Assembly (NCBI RefSeq): GCF_017592395.1
Contig: NZ_JAGFOU010000003.1
Location: forward strand, 1-64,000
DNA length: 64,000 bases
Source of the DNA: Actinomyces bowdenii
GTDB lineage: Bacteria > Actinomycetota > Actinomycetes > Actinomycetales > Actinomycetaceae
Reading direction: 5' to 3'
The first letter of the stretch is position 1. Each line of letters begins with the position of its first letter. Under the pieces are notes generated by a model. It saw only the letters and a program-made list of their open reading frames with translations. It did not search any database and was not told the DNA's origin. The translations under genes and the position numbers were made by a program. Of this stretch, positions 43,363 through 53,641 are shown in pieces.

Positions 43363-44127
43363 ATGAGCCAAGTCGCATCCTCGAGCACCCGTCGCGCCGT
43401 GGTCACCGGTGCCTCCACCGGCATCGGCGCGGCCACCGTCCGCCTCCTGCGCTCCCACGGCTGGCAGGTGGTGGCCACCGCGCGGCGCGCCGAGCGCCTG
43501 GAGGCCCTGGCCCGGGAGACCGGCTGCGAATGGGTGGCTGCCGACCTGCAGGAGGCCGATGACGTCGAGCGCCTCGCCCGCGAGGCGCTGGCCGAGGGCC
43601 CGGTGGACGCGGTGGTCAACAACGCCGGAGGGGCCCTGGGCGCCGACCCCGTGGCCGAGGGCGACATCCAGGAGTGGGCCACCATGTACGAGCGCAACGT
43701 CCTGGCGGCGCTGCGCGTCAGCCAGGCATTCCTGCCCCCGATGCGCAGCCGCGGGGGAGATCTGGTGTTCCTCACCTCCACGGCGGCCCACGACACCTAC
43801 CCCGGCGGGGCGGGGTATGTGGCCGCCAAGCACGCCGAGCGCATCATCGCCCGCACCCTGCGCCTGGAGCTGGTGGGCGAGCCCGTGCGCGTCATCGAGA
43901 TCGCCCCGGGCATGGTGGCCACCGAGGAGTTCTCCCTCAACCGCTTCCACGGCGACGCCCGGGCCGCCCAACGGGTCTATGCGGGTGTGGCCGAGCCGCT
44001 GAGCGCCCAGGACGTGGCCGAGTGCATCGCCTGGGCCCTGGAGCGGCCCGCCCACGTCAACATCGACTCCATGATCGTGCGCCCCCGCGCCCAGGCCTCC
44101 AACACGCTCATCGCCCGGGACTCCTGA
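43363..44127 (+). CDS. Short-chain dehydrogenase/reductase (YdfG-like)
   Basis: This is a 254-residue classical SDR. The cofactor motif VVTGASTGIGAATVRLL is at 13-29, and ATARRAERL suggests NADP preference through the Arg pair. NNAGGALG follows, and the catalytic tetrad shows S in LTSTAAHDTYPGG and Y-x3-K in YVAAKHAE. The layout is like the YdfG 3-hydroxy acid/serine dehydrogenase group. The ATG at 43363 lacks a Shine-Dalgarno but has TAGCGT 6 bp upstream, so a leaderless mRNA is likely. The specific substrate is unknown. Confidence 0.9.
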   Translation: MSQVASSSTRRAVVTGASTGIGAATVRLLRSHGWQVVATARRAERLEALARETGCEWVAADLQEADDVERLAREALAEGPVDAVVNNAGGALGADPVAEGDIQEWATMYERNVLAALRVSQAFLPPMRSRGGDLVFLTSTAAHDTYPGGAGYVAAKHAERIIARTLRLELVGEPVRVIEIAPGMVATEEFSLNRFHGDARAAQRVYAGVAEPLSAQDVAECIAWALERPAHVNIDSMIVRPRAQASNTLIARDS

Positions 44128-44155
44128 TCCGCTGGCTCTGCCCGCCGAGCGCGGG

Positions 44156-44232
44156 GCGCGCTTCTGCCCTTCAAGACGCAGATCGGCCCTCTCCACCACT
44201 GGCAATCCGCGTCTTGAAGGGAGAAACCGCGG
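44156..44232. terminator. 77-bp hairpin, family member 2, after the SDR gene
   Basis: The arms pair over CAAGACGC with GCGTCTTG and flanking blocks to CCGCGG at 44227-44232. It is homologous to 22362-22438 but has CAAG/CTTG where the other has CTGG/CCAG, so the pairing is kept while the bases change. It separates the SDR gene from the ileS leader. Confidence 0.8.
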
Positions 44233-44354
44233 CGGGCCCGGGCGGGGAGCTCCCGGGGAGGGCAGGTGCCGGCCGGGCCCGGGCACTGGTGTGATGTGGG
44301 CAGGACAACTCCCACGGTGGGGCCCATCGGCTGGTGGCGCCAGCGGCGCACCAC

Positions 44355-44644
44355 TACAATCCCCGGCACAAGGCATTGACCCGGCCATCACCGGTGAGCC
44401 TCCGGAAGAACAGGGCTGCTGGCGCCAGCGCCGTCGGCCCCCAGTAGAACCGGACGGGACAGCCCGTGACAGCTGGCAATGAAGCGGTCGCGCCCCGCTC
44501 ACGGGCAGGGCGGCGGCAAGCGAGGTGGTACCGCGGCGCGGTGCACCCCGCGGGCCCCGGGCCCGCCGGTGCGACGTCGTCGTCCTCGTCCGGCCCCGGC
44601 ACCCGCCAGGGGCGAGCAGGAACGAGCGAGACGAGGCACACCAG
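44355..44644 (+). promoter_or_regulatory. T-box riboswitch leader of ileS
   Basis: TACAAT (44355-44360) is a good -10. The leader then has a short stem presenting ATC (44387-44389), an isoleucine codon, in the loop of CCGG-CCATCA-CCGG, which fits the ultrashort Stem I of actinobacterial ileS T-boxes. The T-box sequence GGTGGTACCGCG lies at 44524-44535. Its TGGT bulge (44526-44529) would pair with an ACCA end, matching the A discriminator of tRNA-Ile. Downstream GC-rich pairing around 44540-44600 probably masks the ribosome-binding site GAGG at about 44634, so control would be translational. Confidence 0.85.
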
Positions 44645-47600
44645 ATGGCTGAGCAGACCACCGAGCAGCGCGCCGAGCACAGCGGCGCCGCCTTCTACCC
44701 CCTGCACCGCCCCGGCGAGCGGGTGGAGCCCTCGCCGTCCTTCCCCGCCATCGAGGAGGAGGTCCTGGCCTACTGGAAGGCCGACGGCACCTTCCAGGCC
44801 TCCATCGATGGCCGCAATGAGCCCTGCGACGAGTTCGTCTTCTACGACGGCCCGCCCTTCGCCAACGGCCTGCCCCATTACGGCCACCTCCTGACCGGCT
44901 ACGTCAAGGACGCCGTGGGCCGCTACCAGACCATGCGCGGCAAGCGGGTCGAGCGCCGCTTCGGCTGGGACACCCACGGCCTGCCCGCCGAGCTGGAGGC
45001 CCAGCGCCTGCTGGGCATCGATGACATCTCCGAGATCACCCGCCCCGGCGGGATGGGCATCGAGAGGTTCAACGCCGAGTGCCGCTCCTCGGTGCTGCGC
45101 TACACCAAGGAGTGGGAGGACTACGTCACCCGCCAGGCCCGCTGGGTGGACTTCGACAACGACTACAAGACCCTGGACCCCTCATACATGGAGTCCGTCC
45201 TGTGGGCCTTCAAGCAGCTGTGGGACAAGGGCCTGGCCTACCAGGGCTACCGGGTGCTGCCCTACTGCTGGAACGACCGCACGCCGCTGTCCAACCACGA
45301 GCTGAAGATGGACGACGACGTCTACCAGGACCGCCAGGACAACACCGTCACGGTGGGCCTGCGCCTGGAGGCGCCCCTGCGCCAGGGGGCCCGGCGCCCC
45401 GAGCTTCTCCTCATCTGGACCACCACGCCCTGGACCCTTCCCTCCAACCTCGCCGTGGCCGTGGGTCCCGAGGTCGAGTACGCCACCGTCCACGTCGATG
45501 AGGAGCTGGACTCCCCGGTGGCGGGCCAGGAGGTCATCATCGCCAAGGACCTGCTGGGCTCCTACGCCCGCGAGCTGGGGGAGGCGCCCCAGGTTCTCGA
45601 GACCCGCACCGGCGCCGAGCTGGTGGGCCTGCGCTACCACCCGATCTTCGACTACTTCGACGACGAGGAGCACCGGGCCGAGGGCGCCGCCCCCGGGCCC
45701 CGGGCCTGGACGATCATCGCCGCCGACTTCGTGACCACCTCCGACGGCACGGGCCTGGTCCACATGGCCTCGGCCTTCGGCGAGGACGACATGATCGCCT
45801 GCACCCAGGCCGGGATCGAGACGGTCGTGCCCGTGGACGACGGGGGCTGCTTCACCCCCGAGGTCCCCGACTACGCCGGGCTCCAGGTCTTCGAGGCCAA
45901 CAAGCCGATCGTGGCCGACCTGCGCGACGCCACCGGGCCCCTGGCCCGCCGCAGCGAGGAGCAGCGCGCCGTCCTGGTGCGCCAGGCCTCCTACGTCCAC
46001 TCCTACCCGCACTGCTGGCGCTGCCGCAAGCCGCTCATCTACAAGGCCGTGTCCTCCTGGTTCGTGCGGGTCACCGCGATCCGCGACCGCATGGTCGAGC
46101 TCAATCAGGAGATCGACTGGTTCCCCGGGCACATCAAGGACGGCATCTTCGGCAAGTGGCTGGCCGGGGCGCGCGACTGGTCGATCTCCCGCAACCGCTT
46201 CTGGGGCGCGCCCATCCCCGTGTGGGTCTCCGACAACCCGGACTACCCGCGCACCGATGTCTACGGCTCCTACGCCGAGCTCGAGCGCGACTTCGGGGTG
46301 GAGGTCACCGACCTGCACCGGCCCTTCATCGACACCCTCGTGCGCCCCAACCCCGATGACCCCACGGGCCGCTCGATGATGCGCCGCATCCCCGATGTGC
46401 TGGACTGCTGGTTCGAGTCGGGGGCCATGCCCTTCGCCCAGGTCCACTACCCCTTCGAGAATGTGGAGTGGTTCGAGTCCCACAACCCGGGGGACTTCAT
46501 CGTGGAGTACATCGGCCAGACCCGCGGCTGGTTCTACACCCTCCACGTCCTGGCCACGGCCCTGTTCGACCGGCCCGCCTTCACCTCCTGCGTCTCCCAC
46601 GGGATCCTCCTGGGCAATGACGGGGCCAAGATGAGCAAGTCCCTGCGCAACTACCCGGACGTCTCCATGGTCTTCGACCGCGACGGGGCCGATGCCATGC
46701 GCTGGTTCCTGCTCTCGGCGCCGGTGATGCGCGGGGGCAACCTGGTGGTCACCGACAAGGCCATCCGCGACACGGTGCGCCAGGTGATGCTGCCCCTGTG
46801 GAACACCTGGTACTTCTTCGCCCTCTACGCCGGGGAGGTGGGGCAGGAGGGCTATGTCTCCCGGGGCGTGGACCTCCAGGACCCCTCCCTGTTCGCCAAC
46901 CGCGGCGGGCTGCATGTCATGGACCGCTACATCCTGGCCCGCACCCGGGACCTGGCCGAGACCGTGGGCGCCCAGATGGACTCCTACGACATCACCGGGG
47001 CCTGCGCCACGATCCGCGACTTCATGGATGTGCTGACCAACTGGTACCTGCGCACCTCGCGCCAGCGCTTCACCGAGGGCGAGACCCCCGCCTTCGACAC
47101 GCTCCACACGGTGCTGCGGGTCCTGACCGAGGTCATGGCGCCCCTGGCGCCGCTGGCCTCCGAGGAGATCTGGCGGGGCCTGACCGGTGGGCGCTCGGTG
47201 CACCTGGCCGACTGGCCGGTGCTGCCCGCCCACGTCTCCAACGCCCCCCTGGTGGCGGCGATGGACGAGGCGCGCGCCGCGGTCTCGGCGGCCCTGGGAC
47301 TGCGCAAGGCCGAGAAGCTGCGGGTGCGCCAGCCGCTGCGCTCCCTGACCATCGCCACCGCCGACCCCGCGGGCCTGGCGCCCTTCAAGGAGCTGGTGGC
47401 CGAGGAGGTCAATGTCAAGGAGGTGCGCGTCCTGGACGCGCAGTCGGCCGGCTACGAGGCCTCCACGGATCTGGCCCTCAACCCGCGCGCCTTCAGCCCC
47501 GAGGTCCGCAAGCTCACCTCCAGGCTCTTCGCCGCCGTCAAGGCCGGGGAGTGGGAGCTGACCGAGGACGGGGATGTGCGCTTCGAGGGGGTCCTGCTCG

Positions 47601-47986
47601 ACGGCGTGCCGGTGGTCCTGGAGGCCGAGGAGTCGGCCTTCACCGTGACCAGCCGCATCGAGGTCGACGATGATGCCCTGGCGGCCACGATGCTGCCCTC
47701 GGGCGCCTTCGTCATCCTGGACACGGCCCTGGACGAGGCCCTGGAGGCCGAGGGCTGGGCCCGCGACCTGGTGCGCCTGGTCCAGGACGAGCGCAAGGCC
47801 GCCGGGCTGCACGTGGGCGACCGCATTCGCATGGAGCTGCGGGTCCCGGCCGACAAGGACGCCTGGACCGGAGCCCACATCGACTTCATCAAGGGCGAGG
47901 TGGGCTGCGCCCAGGCCTCCGTGGTCGCCGAGCCGGGCCTGAGCGGGCCCGCGGTGAGGGTCACCAGGGTGGAGGCCGAGGGCTGA
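44645..47986 (+). CDS. ileS: Isoleucyl-tRNA synthetase, eukaryote-like (long) type
   Basis: This class I synthetase of 1113 residues charges tRNA-Ile. The HIGH-type motif is HYGH in [16 protein letters not shown], and KMSKS is intact in [14 protein letters not shown]. The editing domain contains [20 protein letters not shown]. The long C-terminal part after about 900 includes [10 protein letters not shown] and a terminal domain without the bacterial zinc finger, which places it in the IleS2-like class that is often less sensitive to mupirocin. ATG 44645 is taken, downstream of the T-box. The stop codon lies inside a tandem 11-bp repeat. Confidence 0.95.
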   Translation: MAEQTTEQRAEHSGAAFYPLHRPGERVEPSPSFPAIEEEVLAYWKADGTFQASIDGRNEPCDEFVFYDGPPFANGLPHYGHLLTGYVKDAVGRYQTMRGKRVERRFGWDTHGLPAELEAQRLLGIDDISEITRPGGMGIERFNAECRSSVLRYTKEWEDYVTRQARWVDFDNDYKTLDPSYMESVLWAFKQLWDKGLAYQGYRVLPYCWNDRTPLSNHELKMDDDVYQDRQDNTVTVGLRLEAPLRQGARRPELLLIWTTTPWTLPSNLAVAVGPEVEYATVHVDEELDSPVAGQEVIIAKDLLGSYARELGEAPQVLETRTGAELVGLRYHPIFDYFDDEEHRAEGAAPGPRAWTIIAADFVTTSDGTGLVHMASAFGEDDMIACTQAGIETVVPVDDGGCFTPEVPDYAGLQVFEANKPIVADLRDATGPLARRSEEQRAVLVRQASYVHSYPHCWRCRKPLIYKAVSSWFVRVTAIRDRMVELNQEIDWFPGHIKDGIFGKWLAGARDWSISRNRFWGAPIPVWVSDNPDYPRTDVYGSYAELERDFGVEVTDLHRPFIDTLVRPNPDDPTGRSMMRRIPDVLDCWFESGAMPFAQVHYPFENVEWFESHNPGDFIVEYIGQTRGWFYTLHVLATALFDRPAFTSCVSHGILLGNDGAKMSKSLRNYPDVSMVFDRDGADAMRWFLLSAPVMRGGNLVVTDKAIRDTVRQVMLPLWNTWYFFALYAGEVGQEGYVSRGVDLQDPSLFANRGGLHVMDRYILARTRDLAETVGAQMDSYDITGACATIRDFMDVLTNWYLRTSRQRFTEGETPAFDTLHTVLRVLTEVMAPLAPLASEEIWRGLTGGRSVHLADWPVLPAHVSNAPLVAAMDEARAAVSAALGLRKAEKLRVRQPLRSLTIATADPAGLAPFKELVAEEVNVKEVRVLDAQSAGYEASTDLALNPRAFSPEVRKLTSRLFAAVKAGEWELTEDGDVRFEGVLLDGVPVVLEAEESAFTVTSRIEVDDDALAATMLPSGAFVILDTALDEALEAEGWARDLVRLVQDERKAAGLHVGDRIRMELRVPADKDAWTGAHIDFIKGEVGCAQASVVAEPGLSGPAVRVTRVEAEG

Positions 47987-48061
47987 GCCTCGGCTGAGCT
48001 TCGGCTGAGCCTCCCGGCGCCCCGCCCACGGCCTGGGCGGCCCCGCCCACGGCCTGGGCGG
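47981..48061. repeat. Two tandem repeat arrays at the ileS stop codon
   Basis: GGCTGAGCCTC occurs three times in a row (47981-48013, one base varies), and the first copy contains the ileS stop. Next, a 21-bp unit beginning CCCCGCCCACGGCC occurs twice (48020-48040 and 48041-48061). Each 21-bp unit can fold as a CCGCCCA/TGGGCGG hairpin and may terminate ileS. Positions 48062-48179 show nothing else. Confidence 0.8.
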
Positions 48062-48179
48062 GGCAGCGGCCCGCGCCCGGTGCGCCATCAGCCGCAGTCG
48101 AGAGGCCCGCGGCGGGGCATCAAGGCCTCCCTTCGCGTCGGCAGGCATCCCCGTGCGGGGCGGGCCCGCGCAGCCGCCA

Positions 48180-49487
48180 TCAACCTGAGGCGGCCCCGTT
48201 GAGCACCACCCCGAGGACGCTGCCTCCCGCCTGCTCGACGGCGATCGTGGTCTCGGCCACATCCTCTGCGGTGGCCGATCCGGCCCCGATGACCACCAGG
48301 GTGCCGTTGGAGTGGCGGGACAGGACGGCGGCATCGGTGAAGGGCAGGGCCGGGGGCGCATCGATGATGAGGAGGTGGTCGGCGCTCAGACGCTCCAGCA
48401 GCTCGGCCATCGCCGCCGATCCGAGGAGCTCGGAGGGGTTCGAGGGCGTCCCGCCGGCCGGGATGAGGGCCAGTCCGGGCACACGGGTGCGCACCAGCGC
48501 CTCCTCCAGGCGCGCGCCGCCGGTCAGCAGCTGGCAGAGCCCGGGATGGTCGGGCTCCAGGCCGGCGCGGCCGCCCAGGGCGGGGGTGCGCAGGTCGGCG
48601 TCGATGAGGATGACCCGCTCGCCCGACATCGCCGTGAGGCGGGCCAGGCTGAGGGCGAGGCTTGAGGCGCCCTGGCCACCGCCGGGCGAGGTGACCACCA
48701 GGGCCCGAGGGCCGGCCTGCGCCGAGCGCAGGCCGGTCCGCAGCCTGCGCACCTGCTCCTCGATCCGCGGTTCCGTGGGGTCTGCGAGGTGGGCGCCGCC
48801 ATGGCGGCGCATCGAGGCCGACGGCGGGATGACCGCCAGGAGCGGGGCCGCGACCGCTGCACGAACGTCCTGGGCCGCCCGCAGGCTCTTGTCGAGGGCC
48901 GCGCGCAGCAGGATCCAGCTGTAGCCCAGGACGAGGCCGGCGAGCAGGCCGAGACCCAGGTAGGTCGGCAGGTGGGGGGCGCGGGTGATGGCCGGGAGCC
49001 GGGCGGGGGTCATGAGGACGATCTCCACCGGCGAGCCCTCCCCCTCCAGCTCCTCAACCTCGGCCGCCGCCTGGAGCACCGCCTCATCGGCGATGCGCTG
49101 GGCCTCATCGGCGCTGGAGGCCGTTGCCGAGACCCTCACCGTCACCGTGTCAGGGGTGTGCTCGGCGCTCAGGGACCTGGCGGTCTGAGAGGCCGAGGCG
49201 TCCAGGGACAGGGAGTCGGCCACCCGCTGGCCGACCGCCTCGGAGGTGAAGACGGGAATGATCGCCTCGATCTTCCGGGAGGCCATCTGGGTGGCCGCGT
49301 AGTGGGAGTCCGGGTCCTGCGGAGGGTCCTGAAGGACATTGATCCGTAGATAGGCGACGGCTGAGGCCGTATAGGTCACGGGTGAGAGCAGGGCGGCTGC
49401 CACTGACACCAGCGCGCAGCTGACGGTGATGAGCGCCAGAATGCGCAGGCTCCGGCGCGTGAGGTCGAGGAGTCCCTCAAGTGTCAT
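48180..49487 (-). CDS. Wzz/BY-kinase-type polysaccharide chain-length protein with altered Walker A
   Basis: This 435-residue capsule protein has a Wzz-like first part: one helix near the N-terminus, an extracellular loop and a second helix at about 175-195. A cytoplasmic ATPase domain follows. Walker A' VILIDADLRTPALG and Walker B LLIIDAPP are intact. The Walker A reads SPGGGQGASS, where the essential Lys of GKS is Ala. The C-terminus LNGAASG lacks the usual tyrosine cluster. It probably controls chain length but is unlikely to be an active tyrosine kinase. ATG 49487 is preferred; a TTG at 49505 is possible. Confidence 0.8.
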   Translation of the reverse strand: MTLEGLLDLTRRSLRILALITVSCALVSVAAALLSPVTYTASAVAYLRINVLQDPPQDPDSHYAATQMASRKIEAIIPVFTSEAVGQRVADSLSLDASASQTARSLSAEHTPDTVTVRVSATASSADEAQRIADEAVLQAAAEVEELEGEGSPVEIVLMTPARLPAITRAPHLPTYLGLGLLAGLVLGYSWILLRAALDKSLRAAQDVRAAVAAPLLAVIPPSASMRRHGGAHLADPTEPRIEEQVRRLRTGLRSAQAGPRALVVTSPGGGQGASSLALSLARLTAMSGERVILIDADLRTPALGGRAGLEPDHPGLCQLLTGGARLEEALVRTRVPGLALIPAGGTPSNPSELLGSAAMAELLERLSADHLLIIDAPPALPFTDAAVLSRHSNGTLVVIGAGSATAEDVAETTIAVEQAGGSVLGVVLNGAASG

Positions 49488-49691
49488 AGGTGGGTCACCA
49501 GCCAAGATGCATATACGGGAAGGAAATCAGGTACACCGCTGGTGGGCGCCAGGGCATCCACCAGCTGCTATCACGGGAGTGAGACTAACACGCATGATGA
49601 CCCCGACGTCCTGAGAGCGGCAATGGCCCCGGGCGCGCACCCGTCATTGAGGGGGAGGGAATAACTCGTGCCATCGGTCTTGTGGGAATCC

Positions 49692-50711
49692 TCAGAGCAT
49701 GATGCCCTTGAACGGCTTCTTATCAGGAAGGACGATCCTGTCGCCGAACTCCCGGTCATAGGATGGGGGGAGGAACTCGGCCAGGCCGTCGGCATCGGTG
49801 AAGGTCATCTCCCCGAAAAGGACGCGGCCGCCGACCTCGTACAGGTCCACTCGAACGCAGGCGAACCCCCTTCCCAGCTCCTGGGATATGGCGAGCATCT
49901 CCTCGAGCCGCCGGGGGGCGGGGACGTCCTGGGCGCGCTTGGCCTGGCAGGTGTACTCGAAGGGCGCCCTGGTCCAGTCCGGCAGGTAGGTCCCCCGGAA
50001 GGTGCCTCCGGGGAGCCGGTCCACGGTGAAGGCGAACTGCACGACGCCGTCGAAGACCATGAACTTGTAGTCCCGCAGCCCTCCGGTCCCGTCCTGCAGG
50101 TACTGCTCGCACACGATCCTGGGCCGGCAGTACTCGTAGTGCATCTCGAAGCCGCCCTTCATCGCCTGGCGCCGCGTCAGCCACTCCGCCAGTCGGCGGC
50201 GCGCATCGGCGATGTCGAGCCTGCTCCTGTCCGGGACGATGATGTTCCAGCCGGAGCCGTGGGTCACCTTGAGGACGAACTGGTCGGGCAGCGCATAGAA
50301 GTCGATCTGCCCCGGGCAGTCCCAGACCCCCAGCAGGGGGACCAGGTACTCCCGGCCGATCCGCTGGGCGACCCACTCGCGCACGAGGTACTTATCCGCC
50401 AGCCTGCCCTTGAGCGGCGTGGAGTCGTACAGTTTCATCCAGTTGATCTTGTCGATCATCGTGCGCGGCTGCGCCAGATCGCAGCGCCCGGACCCGAGCA
50501 GCCAGCACCAACGGCTCAGCTCCGCACGGTACCTGGAGGGATCCAGATGGCAATTGCGGCAGTACACGGCGTGCTTCAACCAGTTCTGCACAGGGTCGGG
50601 GAAGATTGAACGGGCCATCTTCACGGCGCTGCCTACGATCATAATCGCGACTATAATCACTCCCGCAAGGGTTGTCACTGGATCGCCTCGCCAGATCTGT
50701 GATAATCCCAT
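49692..50711 (-). CDS. TupA-like ATP-grasp protein of polysaccharide synthesis
   Basis: This 339-residue protein resembles the ATP-grasp TupA family that is frequent in capsule and teichuronopeptide loci. Typical blocks are TMIDKINWMKLYDSTPLKGR, LADKYLVREWV, LPDQFVLKVTHGSGWNIIV and RPRIVCEQYL, then RDYKFMVFDG and FGEMTFTDADGLAEF. A hydrophobic helix near residues 15-30 anchors it to the membrane. It may join an amino acid or sugar to the polymer; the exact reaction is not known. ATG 50711 is chosen. It is divergent from the UDP-glucose dehydrogenase gene. Confidence 0.75.
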   Translation of the reverse strand: MGLSQIWRGDPVTTLAGVIIVAIMIVGSAVKMARSIFPDPVQNWLKHAVYCRNCHLDPSRYRAELSRWCWLLGSGRCDLAQPRTMIDKINWMKLYDSTPLKGRLADKYLVREWVAQRIGREYLVPLLGVWDCPGQIDFYALPDQFVLKVTHGSGWNIIVPDRSRLDIADARRRLAEWLTRRQAMKGGFEMHYEYCRPRIVCEQYLQDGTGGLRDYKFMVFDGVVQFAFTVDRLPGGTFRGTYLPDWTRAPFEYTCQAKRAQDVPAPRRLEEMLAISQELGRGFACVRVDLYEVGGRVLFGEMTFTDADGLAEFLPPSYDREFGDRIVLPDKKPFKGIML

Positions 50712-50844
50712 CAGCCTCGTGCCCGTTCTAGCAGGAGCGGCCAATGGCGCCATAGGGACCTCGGAGGAATCCTACAGTTCCCGGGCGCCCCATGCTCCTG
50801 CCAGTTCCTGGACATATTCACGGTCTGCGTGCATAGTTCATCGC

Positions 50845-52167
50845 ATGCGCATCTCAGTGATCGGTTGTGGGTACCTCGGCGCGGTTCATGCCGCCTCCAT
50901 GGCAGAGCTCGGCCACCAGGTGGTCGGCATCGATGTCGACGCGCGGAGGGTGGGACTCCTGGCGCAGGGGCGCGCCCCATTCTTCGAGCCGGCGCTGGAG
51001 GATCTGCTGGCGCGCAACGTCGCGGCCGGGAACCTGTCCTTCTCCCAGGACGTTGCCGAGATCAGGGGCGCACAGGTCCACTTCCTCGCTGTGGGCACGC
51101 CCCAGTCGGACTCCGGTGCGGCGGACATGAGCTATGTCGACTCCGCGATCACCTCCATGCTCCCCCACCTGGGCCACTGCACCGCCGGCACCGAGGTCGT
51201 CGTCGGCAAGTCGACCGTGCCGGTGGGCACAGCCGCCCGGCTGGCGGGGCTCATCGGGCCCAGGGGAGCGGCACTGGTGTGGAACCCGGAGTTCCTGCGC
51301 GAGGGCTTCGCCGTCAAGGACACCCTCCACCCCGACCGGATGGTCTACGGCCTGCCCGCGCAGCCGGACCTGGCCGACGCGGCCACGCGGGTCCTCGACG
51401 AGGTCTACTCCTCGATCATCGCCGCCGGAGCACCGCGCCTGCTCATGGACTACGCCACCGCGGAGCTGGTCAAGACCAGCGCCAACGCCTTCCTGGCCAC
51501 GAAGATCTCCTTCATCAACGCGATGGCGCTGATCTGCGATGCCGCAGGGGCCGATGTGGCCCGTCTGGCCGAGGCCATCGGGATGGACGAGCGCATCGGC
51601 CGCCGCTTCCTGCGCGCAGGGCTCGGCTTCGGCGGCGGCTGCCTGCCCAAGGACATCCGGGCCTTCCAGGCCTGCGCCTCGGAGCTGGGCGTCGGGCACG
51701 CCCTGGGCTTCCTGGCCGAGGTCGATCGGATCAACGAGGCCATGCGCGCCAGCGTCCTGGCGCAGGCCCGGTCGCACCTGGGCGGGAGCGCGGGCCGGGC
51801 CGCCGTGACCATCCTGGGCGCAGCCTTCAAGCCCGACAGCGACGACATGCGCAACTCCCCGGCCCTGGACCTGGCCCAGGAGATGGCCGGGAGCGTGGGC
51901 AGGATCGTCATCCACGACCCGGCCGCGGGCCCGATCCTCGCGGCCCGCCAGGGCCTGCCCTTCGAGGTCGGGCGGACCGTGGAGGAGGCCCTGGCCGGCG
52001 CCGACCTCGTCATCATCGCCACCGAGTGGGGCCAGTACCGCGACCTCGACCCGCGATGGGCGGCCTCACTGGTGCGCGAGCCCCGGGTCATCGATGGGCG
52101 CAACTGCCTGGACGCCGAGGCGTGGAAGGCCGCCGGCTGGGCCTACACGGGCATCGGACGGCGCTGA
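50845..52167 (+). CDS. ugd: UDP-glucose 6-dehydrogenase
   Basis: This 440-residue enzyme oxidises UDP-glucose to UDP-glucuronate, a capsule precursor, using two NAD+. The N-terminal Rossmann motif is MRISVIGCGYLGAVHAASMA. The catalytic Cys is in GFGGGCLPKDIRAF, and GKSTVPVGT, NPEFLREGFAV and the C-terminal AFKPDSDDMRNSPAL are family hallmarks. ATG 50845 has no clear Shine-Dalgarno, and CATAGT lies 8 bp upstream, suggesting a leaderless mRNA. It is the only rightward gene in the capsule locus, so it probably has its own promoter. Confidence 0.94.
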   Translation: MRISVIGCGYLGAVHAASMAELGHQVVGIDVDARRVGLLAQGRAPFFEPALEDLLARNVAAGNLSFSQDVAEIRGAQVHFLAVGTPQSDSGAADMSYVDSAITSMLPHLGHCTAGTEVVVGKSTVPVGTAARLAGLIGPRGAALVWNPEFLREGFAVKDTLHPDRMVYGLPAQPDLADAATRVLDEVYSSIIAAGAPRLLMDYATAELVKTSANAFLATKISFINAMALICDAAGADVARLAEAIGMDERIGRRFLRAGLGFGGGCLPKDIRAFQACASELGVGHALGFLAEVDRINEAMRASVLAQARSHLGGSAGRAAVTILGAAFKPDSDDMRNSPALDLAQEMAGSVGRIVIHDPAAGPILAARQGLPFEVGRTVEEALAGADLVIIATEWGQYRDLDPRWAASLVREPRVIDGRNCLDAEAWKAAGWAYTGIGRR

Positions 52168-52225
52168 GGGCCGGTCCCGCGGACCAGGGCGGCCCCGGCG
52201 GCGCCCCGCTGACCGCCGTCGCGCC

Positions 52226-53641
52226 TCACCGCCCGCGCACAGCCGCACGCCCCCGGGCCGCCACCAGCCGGAGGGCCCCGGGATCGCTGGCCAGCAGCAG
52301 CGCCAGGCAGCCCCACACCACGACCCCCAGCCATGGTCCGCCGTCGACGGAGGTGCATACCGCCATGAGGCTCAGGAGGACGAGCTGGTAGGAGATCCTG
52401 CCGTAGGGGATCGGCATGTCGATGCGCGAGGCGATGCCGCGCACGCGCACGATCAGCACGATGAGGTAGGACAGCACGGCCGCCACCCCCGCGCCCCAGG
52501 GGCCGATGATCACGACCAGGATCATGCCCAGCAGCAGGTTGACCAGTGCCCCCAGCATGGTCGAGACCATGAGCATGCGGCTGTCCAGCAGAGCCTGGTA
52601 GAAGGTCCCGAAGAAGGTCGACATGATGCCGAAGGTCGCCGCGAGCATGAGCAGTGGCACGTAGCGCCAGGCCTCCTGGAACTCCGCCTGGAGCAGGATC
52701 CGGGAGAAAACGCGGTTCAAGGCGATGACGGCCCCGGCCATGGACAGGGTCAGCAGGGCGTAGCCGCGCAGCACACGGCCGAAGAAGGCGCCGCTGCCGG
52801 CCGATCCGATCTCGCGCGCGGTGGTGTACTGCCAGGCCTGCTGGAAGACCGAGGTGATGATGTTGATCAGCGAGGGCATCTTGCCCGCCGCGGAGAACAG
52901 CCCGGCGGCGGCCAGGCCACTGCCCCACAGGACGACGTAGCGCCCTGAGACGCTGACGATCCACCAGGAGAGCAGGTTGGGGACCAGGGGCAGGCTGTAG
53001 GCGAGCATGCGGCGCATGAGGGCGCCGTCGGGCCGCAGGGGCACCAGGAGGCGGTACTCGCGCGAGACGAGGAAGGCGATGGCGCCCGCGGACAGGTAGC
53101 CGATCGAGTAGGACCACAGGTAGCCCTCGACTCCGGCGCCGGCACCGCGCAGCAGCGCATAGGAGGCCAGGACCAGGACCAGGGCGTTGAGCAGGCCGTA
53201 GGCGACGAAGCGCCTGACGTGCCCCAGCCCCCTGGCCAGCTGGGTGGTCCCCTTGTACAGGCTGGTGGTGGCGAACAGCGCGAGGACGGCGCCGGCGTGC
53301 TCGTAGTGCCACAGCAGGTGCGCCAGCGCCGACAGCGCTGCGGCCACCGCCACGGCGCCACCCAGCAGCACCAGTGAGCTGGTGAGCAGGGCCCGCTTGT
53401 CGACGTCGTCATCGATGGCGAAACGGTACAGAGCCTCGATGACTCCCAGGGACAGCAGCGGCAGGGCGATCTCGATGCCGCTGCTGAGGAGCTCGGCCAG
53501 ACCGTACTGGGAGGCCGTCAGCGCGCTGGTGTAGAGCGGCATGAGCGCCAGGGAGACGGCCTTGACCGCCAGGCTCCCCAGGGCGAAGACCACGGTGTTG
53601 CCGATGAGCGCCGAGGCGCGGCCCCCCCTACTGCCCGACAT
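52226..53641 (-). CDS. Oligosaccharide flippase, Wzx family
   Basis: This 471-residue protein with about twelve to fourteen helices would move undecaprenyl-linked repeat units across the membrane. The first helix starts LIGNTVVFALGSLAVKAVSL, with LMPLYTSALTASQYGLAELL following, a common Wzx N-terminus. ATG 53641 overlaps the end of the pyruvyl transferase gene by 14 bp, so they are cotranscribed. The protein is the partner of the EpsG-type polymerase upstream. The donor repeat unit is unknown. Confidence 0.88.
   Translation of the reverse strand: MSGSRGGRASALIGNTVVFALGSLAVKAVSLALMPLYTSALTASQYGLAELLSSGIEIALPLLSLGVIEALYRFAIDDDVDKRALLTSSLVLLGGAVAVAAALSALAHLLWHYEHAGAVLALFATTSLYKGTTQLARGLGHVRRFVAYGLLNALVLVLASYALLRGAGAGVEGYLWSYSIGYLSAGAIAFLVSREYRLLVPLRPDGALMRRMLAYSLPLVPNLLSWWIVSVSGRYVVLWGSGLAAAGLFSAAGKMPSLINIITSVFQQAWQYTTAREIGSAGSGAFFGRVLRGYALLTLSMAGAVIALNRVFSRILLQAEFQEAWRYVPLLMLAATFGIMSTFFGTFYQALLDSRMLMVSTMLGALVNLLLGMILVVIIGPWGAGVAAVLSYLIVLIVRVRGIASRIDMPIPYGRISYQLVLLSLMAVCTSVDGGPWLGVVVWGCLALLLASDPGALRLVAARGRAAVRGR

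Noticed and set aside
45182-48361. A 1059-codon minus-strand open frame opposite ileS
   Set aside because: It is a shadow of ileS, low complexity.
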